DNA of 33,293 nucleotides from a virus: IMG/VR virus record IMGVR_UViG_3300049446_000003, positions 1 to 33,293 of that record; one strand, 5' to 3'. Below are positions 15,474 to 21,988 of this stretch, in pieces; position 1 is the stretch's first letter; each line of letters opens with the position of its first letter. The notes beneath the pieces were generated by a model. The model was not told the origin of the DNA and searched no databases. It was given only the letters and a program-made list of their open reading frames with translations. The translations under genes were made by a program, and so were the position numbers.

Positions 15474-15639
15474 GGGCATCCTCACGGCGTGGCATGTGGC
15501 CGCAGTCGCACAGTGCGCTGCCCGCGCGCTCGGCGGCGGCGGGGAGGCCGGCCTGCGCGAGCTGCTGCCCTAGCTTCCCCTGCCGTATGACCTCAGGGCA
15601 CTGGCTGTGCAGGGCCTCGCGGCACGGCGCGCAGATCAC
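15439..15639 (-). CDS. Small zinc-binding-like protein
   Basis: A 66-residue protein starting at GTG 15639, in a GTGA overlap. It has an N-terminal ICAPC pair with a nearby HSQC and a second CDCGH group (ALCDCGHMPRR), enough for one zinc site, with a helical segment in between (VIRQGKLGQQLAQAG). The C-terminus is short and basic. It directly precedes the HNH gene and overlaps it. Function unknown. Confidence 0.65.
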   Translation of the reverse strand: MICAPCREALHSQCPEVIRQGKLGQQLAQAGLPAAAERAGSALCDCGHMPRREDAHGQDVPAAPRR

Positions 15640-16019
15640 GGCCGGGTCTCCAGGTACGGCTCGCCGCCACCGGCGCGGACCTCGACGGGAATGCCGAACA
15701 GGCGGTCAGCGTCGGCCGGCTCGCGGTTTAGCGGGTCGGACATGGCGGCCATGTGCCCGGCCAGCTCACTCATGGCGGTGAACGGGCCGGCTGCGCAGCG
15801 TGCCGGGCACCCGCGCGGGAACACGGGGTCAGCCTCCATCCAGGCCGTGGCATGGGCCGCCGCCCTGGCGCGGTCCTGCTCTGGCGTCACCGTGACCGCG
15901 CGTACCCGGTCATACCAGGAGCGGTCCATCACCCAGCGGGTGCGGCTGTCCTGGCGCTCCCAGTTGCCCGTCGCATCATAGGCACGCTGGCAGAGATCGG
16001 CCAGCTGCGGGGCGTCCAC
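15636..16019 (-). CDS. Hypothetical 127-residue protein
   Basis: The gene starts at GTG 16019, two bases after the TAG of the 23-residue membrane peptide, and ends in a GTGA overlap. It opens VDAPQLADLCQRAYDATG and contains RWVMDRSWYDRVRAV, a helix EQDRARAAAHATAWM, and GCPARCAAGPFTAMSELA. The composition is that of a soluble helical protein. No family is recognised. It is likely translated together with the membrane peptide. Confidence 0.65.
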   Translation of the reverse strand: MDAPQLADLCQRAYDATGNWERQDSRTRWVMDRSWYDRVRAVTVTPEQDRARAAAHATAWMEADPVFPRGCPARCAAGPFTAMSELAGHMAAMSDPLNREPADADRLFGIPVEVRAGGGEPYLETRP

Positions 16020-16021
16020 CG

Positions 16022-16093
16022 CTACCGCCGGACGAGGAGCAGGACGAGGATGATCACGACGATCAGGAGGACCAGGCCGCCGCCGATGAACAT
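16022..16093 (-). CDS. 23-residue hydrophobic membrane peptide
   Basis: ATG 16093 is preceded by GGGAGG eight bases upstream, and the frame closes with TAG after 23 residues: MFIGGGLVLLIVVIILVLLL then VRR. This is a single transmembrane helix with a basic end, like known small phage and bacterial membrane peptides. It sits behind a candidate promoter and immediately before the 127-residue gene. The strong ribosome-binding site argues that it is expressed and is not just a leader remnant. Possible roles include membrane targeting, lysis timing or exclusion; nothing in the sequence decides. Confidence 0.62.
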   Translation of the reverse strand: MFIGGGLVLLIVVIILVLLLVRR

Positions 16094-16136
16094 GGGCGGG
16101 CCTCCCTGGTTCCGGGCAGTGCAGTCGCGTGGCATT

Positions 16137-16167
16137 TAGCGTACACGCTAGCTACCTGCAGTGACAG
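16137..16167 (-). promoter_or_regulatory. Candidate promoter with overlapping operator-like inverted repeat
   Basis: On the minus strand, CTGTCA (16167-16162) and TACGCT (16143-16138) are separated by 18 bp, matching the loose TTGACA / TANNNT pattern of actinobacterial promoters. The inverted repeat TAGCGT-GT-ACGCTA (16137-16150) covers the -10 box and the stop of the upstream HTH gene. A repressor bound here would block transcription of the membrane peptide and the packaging genes beyond. The base composition is locally AT-richer. This is inference from pattern. Confidence 0.35.
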
Positions 16168-16393
16168 GAGAGGCATCGGCGGCCGCCAGCCAGGGCAGCA
16201 GCGCGGTGTGGAGGCGGCAGACCTCCGCCCAGTCGTAGCAGGCGACGGGGTGGCCGCGGCCGGTGCCGGGGTGCCGCCATCCCGCGGGCTGCCAGCGCAG
16301 CTCGCGGATGATGGCGCGCAGCTGCCGCTCGGACAGCGGCGGGTCCAGCAGCCCGGCCGCCTCGGCGAGGGTGATCGTGACGACGGCGGCCAT
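16148..16393 (-). CDS. Small HTH protein, excisionase/MerR-like
   Basis: An 81-residue protein starting at ATG 16393, six bases after the XRE gene stop. Residues 7-50 read TLAEAAGLLDPPLSERQLRA, then IIRELRWQPAGWRHPGTG and VACYDWAEVCRLHTAL. This layout (helix, recognition helix, wing, then a Tyr-Asp-Trp strand) is that of winged HTH proteins of the excisionase/MerR type that read out a locus by binding repeats. It may control late or lysogeny genes, and the inverted repeat at its own 3' end is a possible target. The assignment is moderate. Confidence 0.6.
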   Translation of the reverse strand: MAAVVTITLAEAAGLLDPPLSERQLRAIIRELRWQPAGWRHPGTGRGHPVACYDWAEVCRLHTALLPWLAAADASPVTAGS

Positions 16394-16397
16394 GCGG

Positions 16398-16679
16398 TCA
16401 TGATGGCATTGCCCGGCCGCAGACTGCGCAGATGAAGCCGGGGGGCGGGGAGTCAGCGCACGCCAAGCAGGATGGCTCTGTGATCAGGGCGGCTGCCGTC
16501 GTGCCCAGAGCGCTCGCGAGCAGTTCCAGGTCGTCCAGGGACGGCTGCCGCTTGCCCGCCTCCCAGTACGAGACTGCCGTCTGGGTCACCCCGGCCCGCT
16601 CTGCCAGTCCGAACTGAGTAAGGGCGAGCGCTTCTCGCCGACTGCGGATGTTCCGTGCGCACGCATCCCTGATGGTCAT
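16398..16679 (-). CDS. XRE-family HTH regulator with C-terminal zinc knuckle
   Basis: A 93-residue protein starting at ATG 16679 (ATGA overlap). Residues 12-62 are a clear lambda-repressor-like helix-turn-helix: RSRREALALTQFGLAERAGV, TQTAVSYWEAGKRQPSLDD and LELLASALGTT. The tail holds four cysteines (CLACADSPPPGFICAVC) that form a likely zinc knuckle, an addition not present in ordinary Cro/C1 proteins. It probably binds operators as a dimer. The neighbouring winged HTH gene and inverted repeat make this a small regulatory block. Confidence 0.85.
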   Translation of the reverse strand: MTIRDACARNIRSRREALALTQFGLAERAGVTQTAVSYWEAGKRQPSLDDLELLASALGTTAAALITEPSCLACADSPPPGFICAVCGRAMPS

Positions 16680-17248
16680 GTCACGAGCCCGTCGGCCCAC
16701 TCGATGACCGGGGAGCCGTCGAGCCTGCCGTAATCCATCCGGCCCTCCGGGTGGCTGCCGTCACCGTCGGCGCAGTCGGCCTTCAGGCAGGTGACCCGCC
16801 TGTCCCGGACCCAGGCGCGCAGCATCGGGCACCCGCAGTAGGGACAGGCGCCGGCCACCTTCTTGGGCCGCTCGGCCTCGTCGATCGCGGGCAGCTGCTC
16901 GATCGCCGCCGTCCACCGGTCCACGATCCGGGCGGCCTGCGCGGCGGCGGCGTCGGTGACGGCGGTGCCGAGGTTCCCGATGGCGGTGATCGCGGCGGCG
17001 GTGTTGCCGTCGGACCCGCCGCGCCTGGGACCGGGGCCGCCGGTGACGGCCAGGCGGAGGGAGGCTTCCAGGCGGCGGACGCCCTCGTCGGCGCCGGTCT
17101 TGGCGTCCGCGGCCGCGGGATTCCACGGGGGCCGGGAGCCGGGCTTCCCGCCGCCCGCGGTGCCGTCGGCGTCGGGCTGCGCGATGAGCGCGGCGGCGGC
17201 GGGCAGCCACCGGGCCAGCCCGGCGCACGCCTCGGCCAGGCCGGTCAT
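16676..17248 (-). CDS. Protein with C-terminal zinc ribbon, actinophage type
   Basis: A 190-residue protein starting at ATG 17248 in an ATGA overlap. The N-terminal two thirds are Ala-rich helices (MTGLAEACAGLARWLPAAAA and AAAITAIGNLGTAVTDAAAA). The C-terminus is a zinc ribbon: CPYCGCPMLRAWVRD (136-150), then VTCLKADCADGDGSHPEG, ending SPVIEWADG. Proteins with this helical body plus ribbon, with the D-G-x-x-x-I-x-W-x-D-G ending, recur in actinobacterial phages and their function is not known to me. A role in DNA transactions is plausible but unproven. Confidence 0.68.
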   Translation of the reverse strand: MTGLAEACAGLARWLPAAAALIAQPDADGTAGGGKPGSRPPWNPAAADAKTGADEGVRRLEASLRLAVTGGPGPRRGGSDGNTAAAITAIGNLGTAVTDAAAAQAARIVDRWTAAIEQLPAIDEAERPKKVAGACPYCGCPMLRAWVRDRRVTCLKADCADGDGSHPEGRMDYGRLDGSPVIEWADGLVT

Positions 17249-17502
17249 GACGGGTCCGGTATCCGGCCGATGTGATCTCGCAGCTCGCCTGCGGTCAGCT
17301 CCGGTGCGCATCTCATCCACAGGTCGAGTGCGGCGACGTGCTGCGGGAATCCGAGTCGCAGCCGCCGCTTGTTGCCAGGGTCGGCTTTCTGGATCAGCTC
17401 CAGGAGCCTGCCGGTGAACGAGTCGGGTGAGCCGCCGAGTGCGAGGCACAGGTCCGACCAGCCGGCGAGCGGGTGATCGGGCTGAAGCGGGCATTCGTGC
17501 AT
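17245..17502 (-). CDS. Hypothetical 85-residue protein
   Basis: Start chosen at ATG 17502 because AGGAGG lies six bases upstream; a TTG at 17532 that would overlap the previous stop is a weaker option. The product opens MHECPLQPDHPLAGWSDLCL and holds helices LLELIQKADPGNKRRLRLG and VAALDLWMRCAPELTAGEL. It resembles small helical phage proteins that pair with the following ribbon protein gene. No family recognised. Confidence 0.65.
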   Translation of the reverse strand: MHECPLQPDHPLAGWSDLCLALGGSPDSFTGRLLELIQKADPGNKRRLRLGFPQHVAALDLWMRCAPELTAGELRDHIGRIPDPS

Positions 17503-17528
17503 CTGCTGCCTCCTGGCTGCCAGCCGGG

Positions 17529-17882
17529 TCAATGGATTCCCAGCTCGGCCTCAAGCTCGCCGACGCGGGCCTTCAGCCGCGCCGCCTCCGCCTCCCGCTC
17601 GGCCACGGTCGGCGGGGGCCGGAACCGGACCAGCGCGACCATCACCACGCACGGCCAGAACAGCGCTGCGGTGACGGCCCACAGCGTCGCCAGGCCGTCG
17701 GTCAGCGGGTCTTCGTCATGGCAGCACGCGGGCCATCTGCCGTTAGCGGTGGCGTACTTGCGCTGGCCGTGCAGCGGGCAGTACCCGCCGCCGGCCCCGG
17801 TGCCGCGCCACCGGCCGTAGAGACGGCGGGCGGTCAGCAGCCACCCGGCGGCGGCCAGGACGGCGATGGCGACGGCGGTCAT
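17529..17882 (-). CDS. Two-helix membrane protein with Cys/His loop and coiled coil
   Basis: A 117-residue protein starting at ATG 17882 (ATGA overlap). Helix one spans about residues 3-19 (AVAIAVLAAAGWLLTA). A loop with CPLHGQRK and PACCHDED could bind a metal. Helix two spans about 65-86 (ATLWAVTAALFWPCVVMVAL). The tail (REAEAARLKARVGELEAEL) is a short coiled coil. Topology suggests a metal-binding loop outside and coil inside the cell, or the reverse. No family recognised; small membrane proteins like this are common among phage early genes. Confidence 0.65.
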   Translation of the reverse strand: MTAVAIAVLAAAGWLLTARRLYGRWRGTGAGGGYCPLHGQRKYATANGRWPACCHDEDPLTDGLATLWAVTAALFWPCVVMVALVRFRPPPTVAEREAEAARLKARVGELEAELGIH

Positions 17883-18454
17883 GACGGGTCTCCGAGCACG
17901 CGAAGCCAGCGCTGGACGACATGGCCGGCGATGGGCCGCGACGGCTGCAGGTCGGCGCGGAAGCTCAGGTAGCCGATGAACTCCCGGACGGCGTCCTCAA
18001 GCTCGCGGATCCGCTTCCGGTCGGCTGCGGCAATGAGCGGCGCGGCGGCTTCGAGTGCTGCGGCAGCGTCGGGCAGCGCGTCCAGCAGGATCGCGGCGCG
18101 GCGGGCGTCCGGGTCGCCGCTGCCGTGAGTGGCGGCCAGGCGGCGGCTGAGGATGGCCCCGGCCGCCGCCGCGAGCACGGGGCTGCCTTCGGGGTGCGGC
18201 TCGGCGGTGATGGCCTCGTCCGGGATCTCGGCGAGCAGGCCCAGCGGGGACGTGCCGAGGCTGTCGCAGATGCGGGCGAACTCAAGAGTGCTGAGGTTCC
18301 GCAGGCCAGAGAGCACCCTTGAGAGTGCCGTCGGGTCCATGCCGATAGCCTCGGCAACGGCCTGCTGTGACATGCCCGAAGCGCCGATCGCGGCCTTCAG
18401 CCGCTCGCCTAGCACGGCGGCTGTGAGTTCAGCGCCATTGCGGATGGCGGTCAT
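17879..18454 (-). CDS. XRE-family HTH regulator, 191 residues
   Basis: The gene starts at ATG 18454 in an ATGA overlap. Residues 13-65 are a lambda-repressor-type HTH: LGERLKAAIGASGMSQQAVA, EAIGMDPTALSRVLSGLRNL, STLEFARICDSLGTSPLGLL. The rest is an Ala/Asp-rich helical part ending ELEDAVREFIGYLSFRADLQ and VVQRWLRVLGDPS. It is longer than the 93-residue XRE protein and lacks the zinc tail. It may be a repressor or anti-repressor acting on the early genes. No Ser-Lys autocleavage site of LexA/CI type is visible. Confidence 0.8.
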   Translation of the reverse strand: MTAIRNGAELTAAVLGERLKAAIGASGMSQQAVAEAIGMDPTALSRVLSGLRNLSTLEFARICDSLGTSPLGLLAEIPDEAITAEPHPEGSPVLAAAAGAILSRRLAATHGSGDPDARRAAILLDALPDAAAALEAAAPLIAAADRKRIRELEDAVREFIGYLSFRADLQPSRPIAGHVVQRWLRVLGDPS

Positions 18455-18651
18455 GTCGTGTCCTTCCCGGCGCGGGCGCGGACCCGCCACCGCAGGCAGT
18501 CCGGGGCGGTGAACAGCGCCGCGTCCAGCACGGCCAGCCAGGCGGCCCGCCACCGCAGCACGATGTCAGCGGCGGCCACGGCCAGCCACTGCGCCGGCCG
18601 CCACCACGGCGGCGGGGCGAGGGCCACGCCGGGGAACCCCGGCCCGGTCAC
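18451..18651 (-). CDS. Small Trp-rich, probably membrane-associated protein
   Basis: A 66-residue protein starting at GTG 18651 in a GTGA overlap. It opens VTGPGFPGVALAPPPWW and has a hydrophobic stretch QWLAVAAADIVLRWRAAWLA and AVLDAALFTAPDCLRWRV, which could be an amphipathic or transmembrane helix, ending ARAGKDTT. No family recognised. Confidence 0.55.
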   Translation of the reverse strand: MTGPGFPGVALAPPPWWRPAQWLAVAAADIVLRWRAAWLAVLDAALFTAPDCLRWRVRARAGKDTT

Positions 18652-18890
18652 TGGTACCACGTCCAGGTGAGCGTGACCGGGCAGTCGTGAGGCTCGGCGG
18701 ACCTCTCGCACGGCCCGCATATCACTGTCCCGTCCAGGCGCTGGATCTCGGCGGCGTCGGCCGCGCAGACGCGGTGCGGAACGCTGATGTGCTCGTGGAT
18801 GCACGCGCCGGCGAACTCGCCGATGGCAGGCTCGCCGCACCACGGCGGACTGCCGTCCCAGTCCGCTGACACGGCGCAGGCGGCGGTCAT
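18648..18890 (-). CDS. Cys/His-rich 80-residue protein
   Basis: The gene starts at ATG 18890 in an ATGA overlap. The product (MTAACAVSADWDGSPPWCGE) has Cys5, Cys18, Cys30, His32, His34, Cys42, Cys58, Cys61 (ICGPC) and a final HDCPVTLTWTWYQ. The spacing is compatible with two zinc sites. Related small Cys-rich proteins occur throughout the early genes of actinobacterial phages. Function unknown. Confidence 0.62.
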   Translation of the reverse strand: MTAACAVSADWDGSPPWCGEPAIGEFAGACIHEHISVPHRVCAADAAEIQRLDGTVICGPCERSAEPHDCPVTLTWTWYQ

Positions 18891-19237
18891 GCCGGGACCG
18901 GGGACAGCACCGGGCGCGGCGCCAGCGTCTCCCGCAGCCGCCGGATCAGCGTGGCCAGCAGCGCCCGCGACTTCGCGCCGGGCACGGCCAGGGCACGGCG
19001 GCGCCTGCGCCGCCGCCGCCACCAGATCACCAGGCCGATGCCGACGTGAGCGGCGCCGGTGAGCACGATGATCCACTGCAGTTCGAGGAGGCCGGCGGCC
19101 ATGACGCCCGCGCCGCCGCCGGCCCAGCTCACGCCGAACGCCGGCGGCAGGTCAGGGAACATCAGCCGGTCGGGAAGCATCCACGCGACCGCGAGCACCG
19201 GCGGCCACGCCAGCGCCCAGAGCCCGAAGGCGGTCAC
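18887..19237 (-). CDS. Membrane protein with three or more helices
   Basis: A 116-residue protein starting at GTG 19237 in a GTGA overlap. Hydrophobic stretches span roughly 4-22 (FGLWALAWPPVLAVAWML), 36-52 (VSWAGGGAGVMAAGLLE) and 54-72 (QWIIVLTGAAHVGIGLVIWW), followed by a run of eight arginines (about 74-81) and an amphipathic tail. The arginine block marks the cytoplasmic side. It could be an exclusion or host-takeover membrane protein; no family is recognised. Confidence 0.62.
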   Translation of the reverse strand: MTAFGLWALAWPPVLAVAWMLPDRLMFPDLPPAFGVSWAGGGAGVMAAGLLELQWIIVLTGAAHVGIGLVIWWRRRRRRRRALAVPGAKSRALLATLIRRLRETLAPRPVLSPVPA

Positions 19238-19563
19238 GTGGCCCTCCTCAGCAGCCGCGGCCGGAGCCGCCGCCGCGCCGGGCGCGGGCTGCCGGCTGGC
19301 CCGGCCGCGCCGCGGACGTCAGCGTCGACCGCGTCGAGAACGCCGGTGATCCCGCCGGGGCTGGCGTCGGAGATGAACGGCGGCGGGACGGGAAGCCGCA
19401 CGGGCCCGGGGGCCAGCGGCCGGTTGAGCTCGGCGTACGGCTCGCCGTCAAAGCGGCGCGAGGCGGGGGCTGGCACCGCGGCGGCGGGGCAGGCGGTGGC
19501 GGTGGACAGCATGCCGGCGTAGTGACCGAAAACGCGCGGGTCGTGACAATGGCAGCCGGTCAT
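19234..19563 (-). CDS. Pro/Ala-rich hypothetical protein, 109 residues
   Basis: The gene starts at ATG 19563, sharing one base with the previous stop (TGATG). The N-terminus MTGCHCHDPRVFGHYAG holds a Cys-His-Cys-His cluster that could bind metal. The middle (PAPASRRFDGEPYAELNRPL, VRLPVPPPFISDASPG) is Pro-rich and the C-terminus is basic. No family recognised. The metal-like cluster at the very start is the only notable feature. Confidence 0.58.
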   Translation of the reverse strand: MTGCHCHDPRVFGHYAGMLSTATACPAAAVPAPASRRFDGEPYAELNRPLAPGPVRLPVPPPFISDASPGGITGVLDAVDADVRGAAGPAGSPRPARRRLRPRLLRRAT

Positions 19564-19799
19564 CAGTAGTACCCCGGCGCGCTGATCGGCAGGAACTCGT
19601 AATGCGGGTCGCCTGCGCCGAGTATCGCGCCGCGTATGTAGCGCCACGGGTCGGCGGGGTTCTTTCCCTCCAGGATGTGCATGATGACCTTTCCCGCCCA
19701 CTCGGGTGTGACTTCTTTCCCGGTTACTGATTTCAGCAGGGCGGCTGTCTGGCGCTGGAGTGATGCGTCTGTGTACCGCTGGCGTTGCGGCGGCTGCAT
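19563..19799 (-). CDS. Small protein after replication initiator
   Basis: A 78-residue protein starting at ATG 19799 with GAGAGGAC eight bases upstream. It opens MQPPQRQRYTDASLQRQTAA and includes LLKSVTGKEVTPEWAGKVI, MHILEGKNPADPWRYIRGAI and a Tyr-rich end (HYEFLPISAPGYY). The helical plan with a W-x-Y-I-R-G motif resembles the C-terminal part of some phage replication accessory proteins, but the match is not strong. The position directly after the initiator-like gene supports a replication role. Confidence 0.65.
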   Translation of the reverse strand: MQPPQRQRYTDASLQRQTAALLKSVTGKEVTPEWAGKVIMHILEGKNPADPWRYIRGAILGAGDPHYEFLPISAPGYY

Positions 19800-19817
19800 G
19801 GTGCGGGTCCTCTCGCG

Positions 19818-20125
19818 TTATCCACAGGCCGGCTGTCGCGCGCGTTGCGGCGGGCAACGACGTGCTGGATACATCAGCGCCCTACCGTCCCTTCGGGACG
19901 GGTACGGGGCGGGGTGGAGTCTTTTTTTTGTCTTCAGACGCGCCTTGAGACGCGTCTTTCGGGCGTCTCTGCCTACTCTCAAGCCATCGGCGCTGACGCT
20001 CCGCCTTTGCTTTCCGGTCATCGCTCACCTTCCGTGCAGACGGCTGATACTCCAGGTAGTCGTGAATGATCCATCCCCGGCGGTTATCCACAGCGCCGGA
20101 TTCGCCCGCGGGGCGGTTATCCACA
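19818..20125 (+). promoter_or_regulatory. Three exact DnaA-type boxes, candidate replication origin
   Basis: TTATCCACA occurs at 19818-19826, 20084-20092 and 20117-20125, all in the same orientation. This is the strong DnaA-box form known from bacterial origins. The first lies in the 82-nt gap between the initiator-like gene and the next gene; the other two are inside the initiator-like gene, where they encode a repeated V-D-N-R motif. An AT-rich 9-mer repeated in DNA this GC-rich is not expected by chance. A fourth copy is at 32609-32617. Confidence 0.55.
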
Positions 20126-20382
20126 TGGGCGGGGCACTTCGCCGAGTCGCACTTCTCGTCGGCCAGGTGCCACAGGCGGCGGATGACGCACTCGGCGGCG
20201 AACCGCTCCGCCTGGCGCACTCTCGGGCATACGTCGTCAAGGTCGCCCGCGTCGACGAACCCGTCCGTGCCGTTGCGCGATGACCAGAACACGGCGGTGG
20301 CGTGCAGCCGGAATGCCCTGTCTGACAGGCCGCTCACCTTGCGGTGGATCGGGTACTGGTCATCGAAGCGAACCCAGGGCAT
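19882..20382 (-). CDS. Replication initiator / primosome-like protein
   Basis: A 166-residue protein starting at ATG 20382, sharing a base with the nuclease stop (TGATG). The start MPWVRFDDQYPIHRKVSGLSD, followed by AFRLHATAVFWSSRN, and the segment GWIIHDYLEYQPSARKV with a basic tail, are typical of a winged-helix family placed at the replication locus of actinobacterial phages. A Cys/His pair (CDSAKCPAH) is present. It may melt or mark the origin and load host helicase; three DnaA-type boxes lie in and just after the gene. The C-terminus contains a run of eight A in the coding strand. Confidence 0.66.
   Translation of the reverse strand: MPWVRFDDQYPIHRKVSGLSDRAFRLHATAVFWSSRNGTDGFVDAGDLDDVCPRVRQAERFAAECVIRRLWHLADEKCDSAKCPAHVDNRPAGESGAVDNRRGWIIHDYLEYQPSARKVSDDRKAKAERQRRWLESRQRRPKDASQGASEDKKKTPPRPVPVPKGR
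19885..19901. terminator. 7-bp hairpin at the end of the initiator gene
   Basis: CCGTCCC and GGGACGG flank a 3-nt loop directly at the initiator stop codon (19882-19884). There is no T run after it, so it is at best a weak actinobacterial-type terminator; it could also serve as an RNA structure downstream of the A-run (19922-19929). Confidence 0.4.
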
Positions 20383-20936
20383 CAGGAGACCTTGTTTCTC
20401 GACATGGCCTCGATGGCCTCGTCAACCTTGACGAGCGGCACGAACATGCATTCGCTCTGCCAGGAACGCGAATCCTGGACATCGCTCCTGCACTGGGCTT
20501 TCCAGTCGCCGTAATTGCGCCGGAAGGTTTCTCTCAGCAGCGGTAGCGGGCGCACATAGGCGAACGCGTGGTCGGCCGCGTCGAAGGTGAACAGGATCAG
20601 GTCTATTTCCTTGGACTCATCCAGTGTCCAGCCCGTCCGCGCGCGGCTGGCGGGGACCTGGTACTTGCCGCCAGGCCGGACGCTCCAGACCTCCAGTGCT
20701 ACCTCGGGGCCGGCTTTCCAGAACCGGCGGCATCCCTTGTCCCTGGCCTTGGCGTCAACGCAGAGCCGGGCACCGCGCCGCAGTGAGATGACGTAATCGG
20801 TTCCGGCGCGGTCTTCGGCTTCGCCTGTCTTCACCACGGATGCGCAGGTGGGGAACATCAGGCGGAGAGTCTCGATGTCCGAGTCCTGCCGCCGTGCCTT
20901 GCTGAACGTCAGACGCTCGCCGAAGTCGTAGATCAC
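20382..20936 (-). CDS. PD-(D/E)XK-like nuclease adjacent to methyltransferase
   Basis: A 184-residue protein starting at GTG 20936, in a GTGA overlap with the methyltransferase stop. The core AGTDYVISL (Asp47) followed by LCVDAKARDKG (Asp61-x-Lys63) is the catalytic pattern of PD-(D/E)XK nucleases. Further conserved-looking blocks are EVALEVWSVRPGGKY, ARTGWTLDESKEIDL and DSRSWQSECMFVPL. Similar proteins occur in other phages without a settled function. Tight coupling to an adenine methyltransferase suggests a restriction-modification-like or DNA-repair pair. It could alternatively be a Holliday-junction or VRR-type nuclease. Confidence 0.6.
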   Translation of the reverse strand: MIYDFGERLTFSKARRQDSDIETLRLMFPTCASVVKTGEAEDRAGTDYVISLRRGARLCVDAKARDKGCRRFWKAGPEVALEVWSVRPGGKYQVPASRARTGWTLDESKEIDLILFTFDAADHAFAYVRPLPLLRETFRRNYGDWKAQCRSDVQDSRSWQSECMFVPLVKVDEAIEAMSRNKVS

Positions 20937-21952
20937 GCTTCCGCGCCCCAGGCCGACCAGCCCGGCCGGGCGCTGCGGCTGAACATCTCCAGCCACGGGC
21001 CAGGACTGCACTCCTCGACTAGCTCATAGAACGCATCCGGCTTCGAGCTGTGGCCCCGTGCGCGCGGCGCCTGAAACCAGGTGCCGCGGTCCCGGCGCAG
21101 GAGCGGCAGCCTGCCGCGTACGCCGAACAGGACCTGCTCTGTCTGGCCCCGGTAGTAGTTGCCCATGCCGAAGTGCGGCTTGCACCAGGTCAGCATGGTC
21201 ACATAGCGGAAACCCCAGGCGTCCAGCAAGCTGAATCCCTTGGGCAGGCTCCGGTTGGTTATCCAGAGATAGATGTGGGCGCTGGCATCCGCCTGCGCGC
21301 CTACCGGGAGCGCCAGCAGCTCTGCGTGGCTCATCGTGCCGTAGGTCGGCCGGGCGCGGCCGAGCTGGTCGGCGTCGCCTTCGTCTCCCCAGTCCCACGG
21401 CGGGTCAATCACGATGGCCTGGTAAAGCGCCTGCGGGTCAGCCTCCAGCGGCGCGACTTCTTCCACTAGGGCACGGTTATCCTCCCGCTTCTGCTCGCGC
21501 TCGCGCTCGCGCTGAATGCGGGCTAGCTGGTCGGCGCTGGCCTTCTTCCGCTGGTCCGCCATGTGGTCTTCAAACTCGTCGTCAGGGATGGCGGCGAGTT
21601 TCTGCGAGCGGGCCGATACTTTGTATCCGCCAGCGCGCTCCCGGTCGGTTGGCAAATCTTCCCGCTCGGCAGATTTGCCACCTGTGTGTTGATTGCCGTG
21701 GTCTCCGCCTGCTGCCTTGGGCGTCTTCTCCAATATCTGCCCGATGCGCCTTTCCGCCCGGGTGGCTATCTCGGCGGCGTACCGCTCGGCTTCCGCGCCT
21801 AGCTTCCTGGCCCGGGCGTAGTGCTCGGCCGCTATCGCGACGTCGCGAATTGACTTCACCTCGGACAGGTCGCGCGACGCTTCCAGCAGGGCGCGCGCCT
21901 GGCTGAGCTGACTAAGCGGGTTGTCCGGCACGATGGCCAGCTCGGTGGTCAT
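20933..21952 (-). CDS. MT-A70 family adenine methyltransferase
   Basis: A 339-residue protein starting at ATG 21952, with AAAGG eight bases upstream. Residues 30-160 form a helical/coiled N-terminal part (SIRDVAIAAEHYARAR, ATRAERRIGQIL) usual in phage members of this family. The catalytic motif IDPPW is at 182-186, followed by LWITNRSLPKGF, YVTMLTWCKPHFGMGNYY and a C-terminal KPDAFYELVEECSPGPWLEM plus GWSAWG. The product would methylate adenine N6 in DNA (or less likely RNA), probably protecting phage DNA or marking the origin. It follows two hairpins, so it may start a transcript, and overlaps the nuclease gene. Confidence 0.88.
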   Translation of the reverse strand: MTTELAIVPDNPLSQLSQARALLEASRDLSEVKSIRDVAIAAEHYARARKLGAEAERYAAEIATRAERRIGQILEKTPKAAGGDHGNQHTGGKSAEREDLPTDRERAGGYKVSARSQKLAAIPDDEFEDHMADQRKKASADQLARIQREREREQKREDNRALVEEVAPLEADPQALYQAIVIDPPWDWGDEGDADQLGRARPTYGTMSHAELLALPVGAQADASAHIYLWITNRSLPKGFSLLDAWGFRYVTMLTWCKPHFGMGNYYRGQTEQVLFGVRGRLPLLRRDRGTWFQAPRARGHSSKPDAFYELVEECSPGPWLEMFSRSARPGWSAWGAEA

Positions 21953-21988
21953 CCGCGGAGCCTTTCTGCGGGCACGGATATGCGGGGT

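Noticed and set aside
17503-17532. TTG start at 17532 giving a TTGA overlap
   Set aside because: An AGGAGG at proper distance supports ATG 17502 instead.
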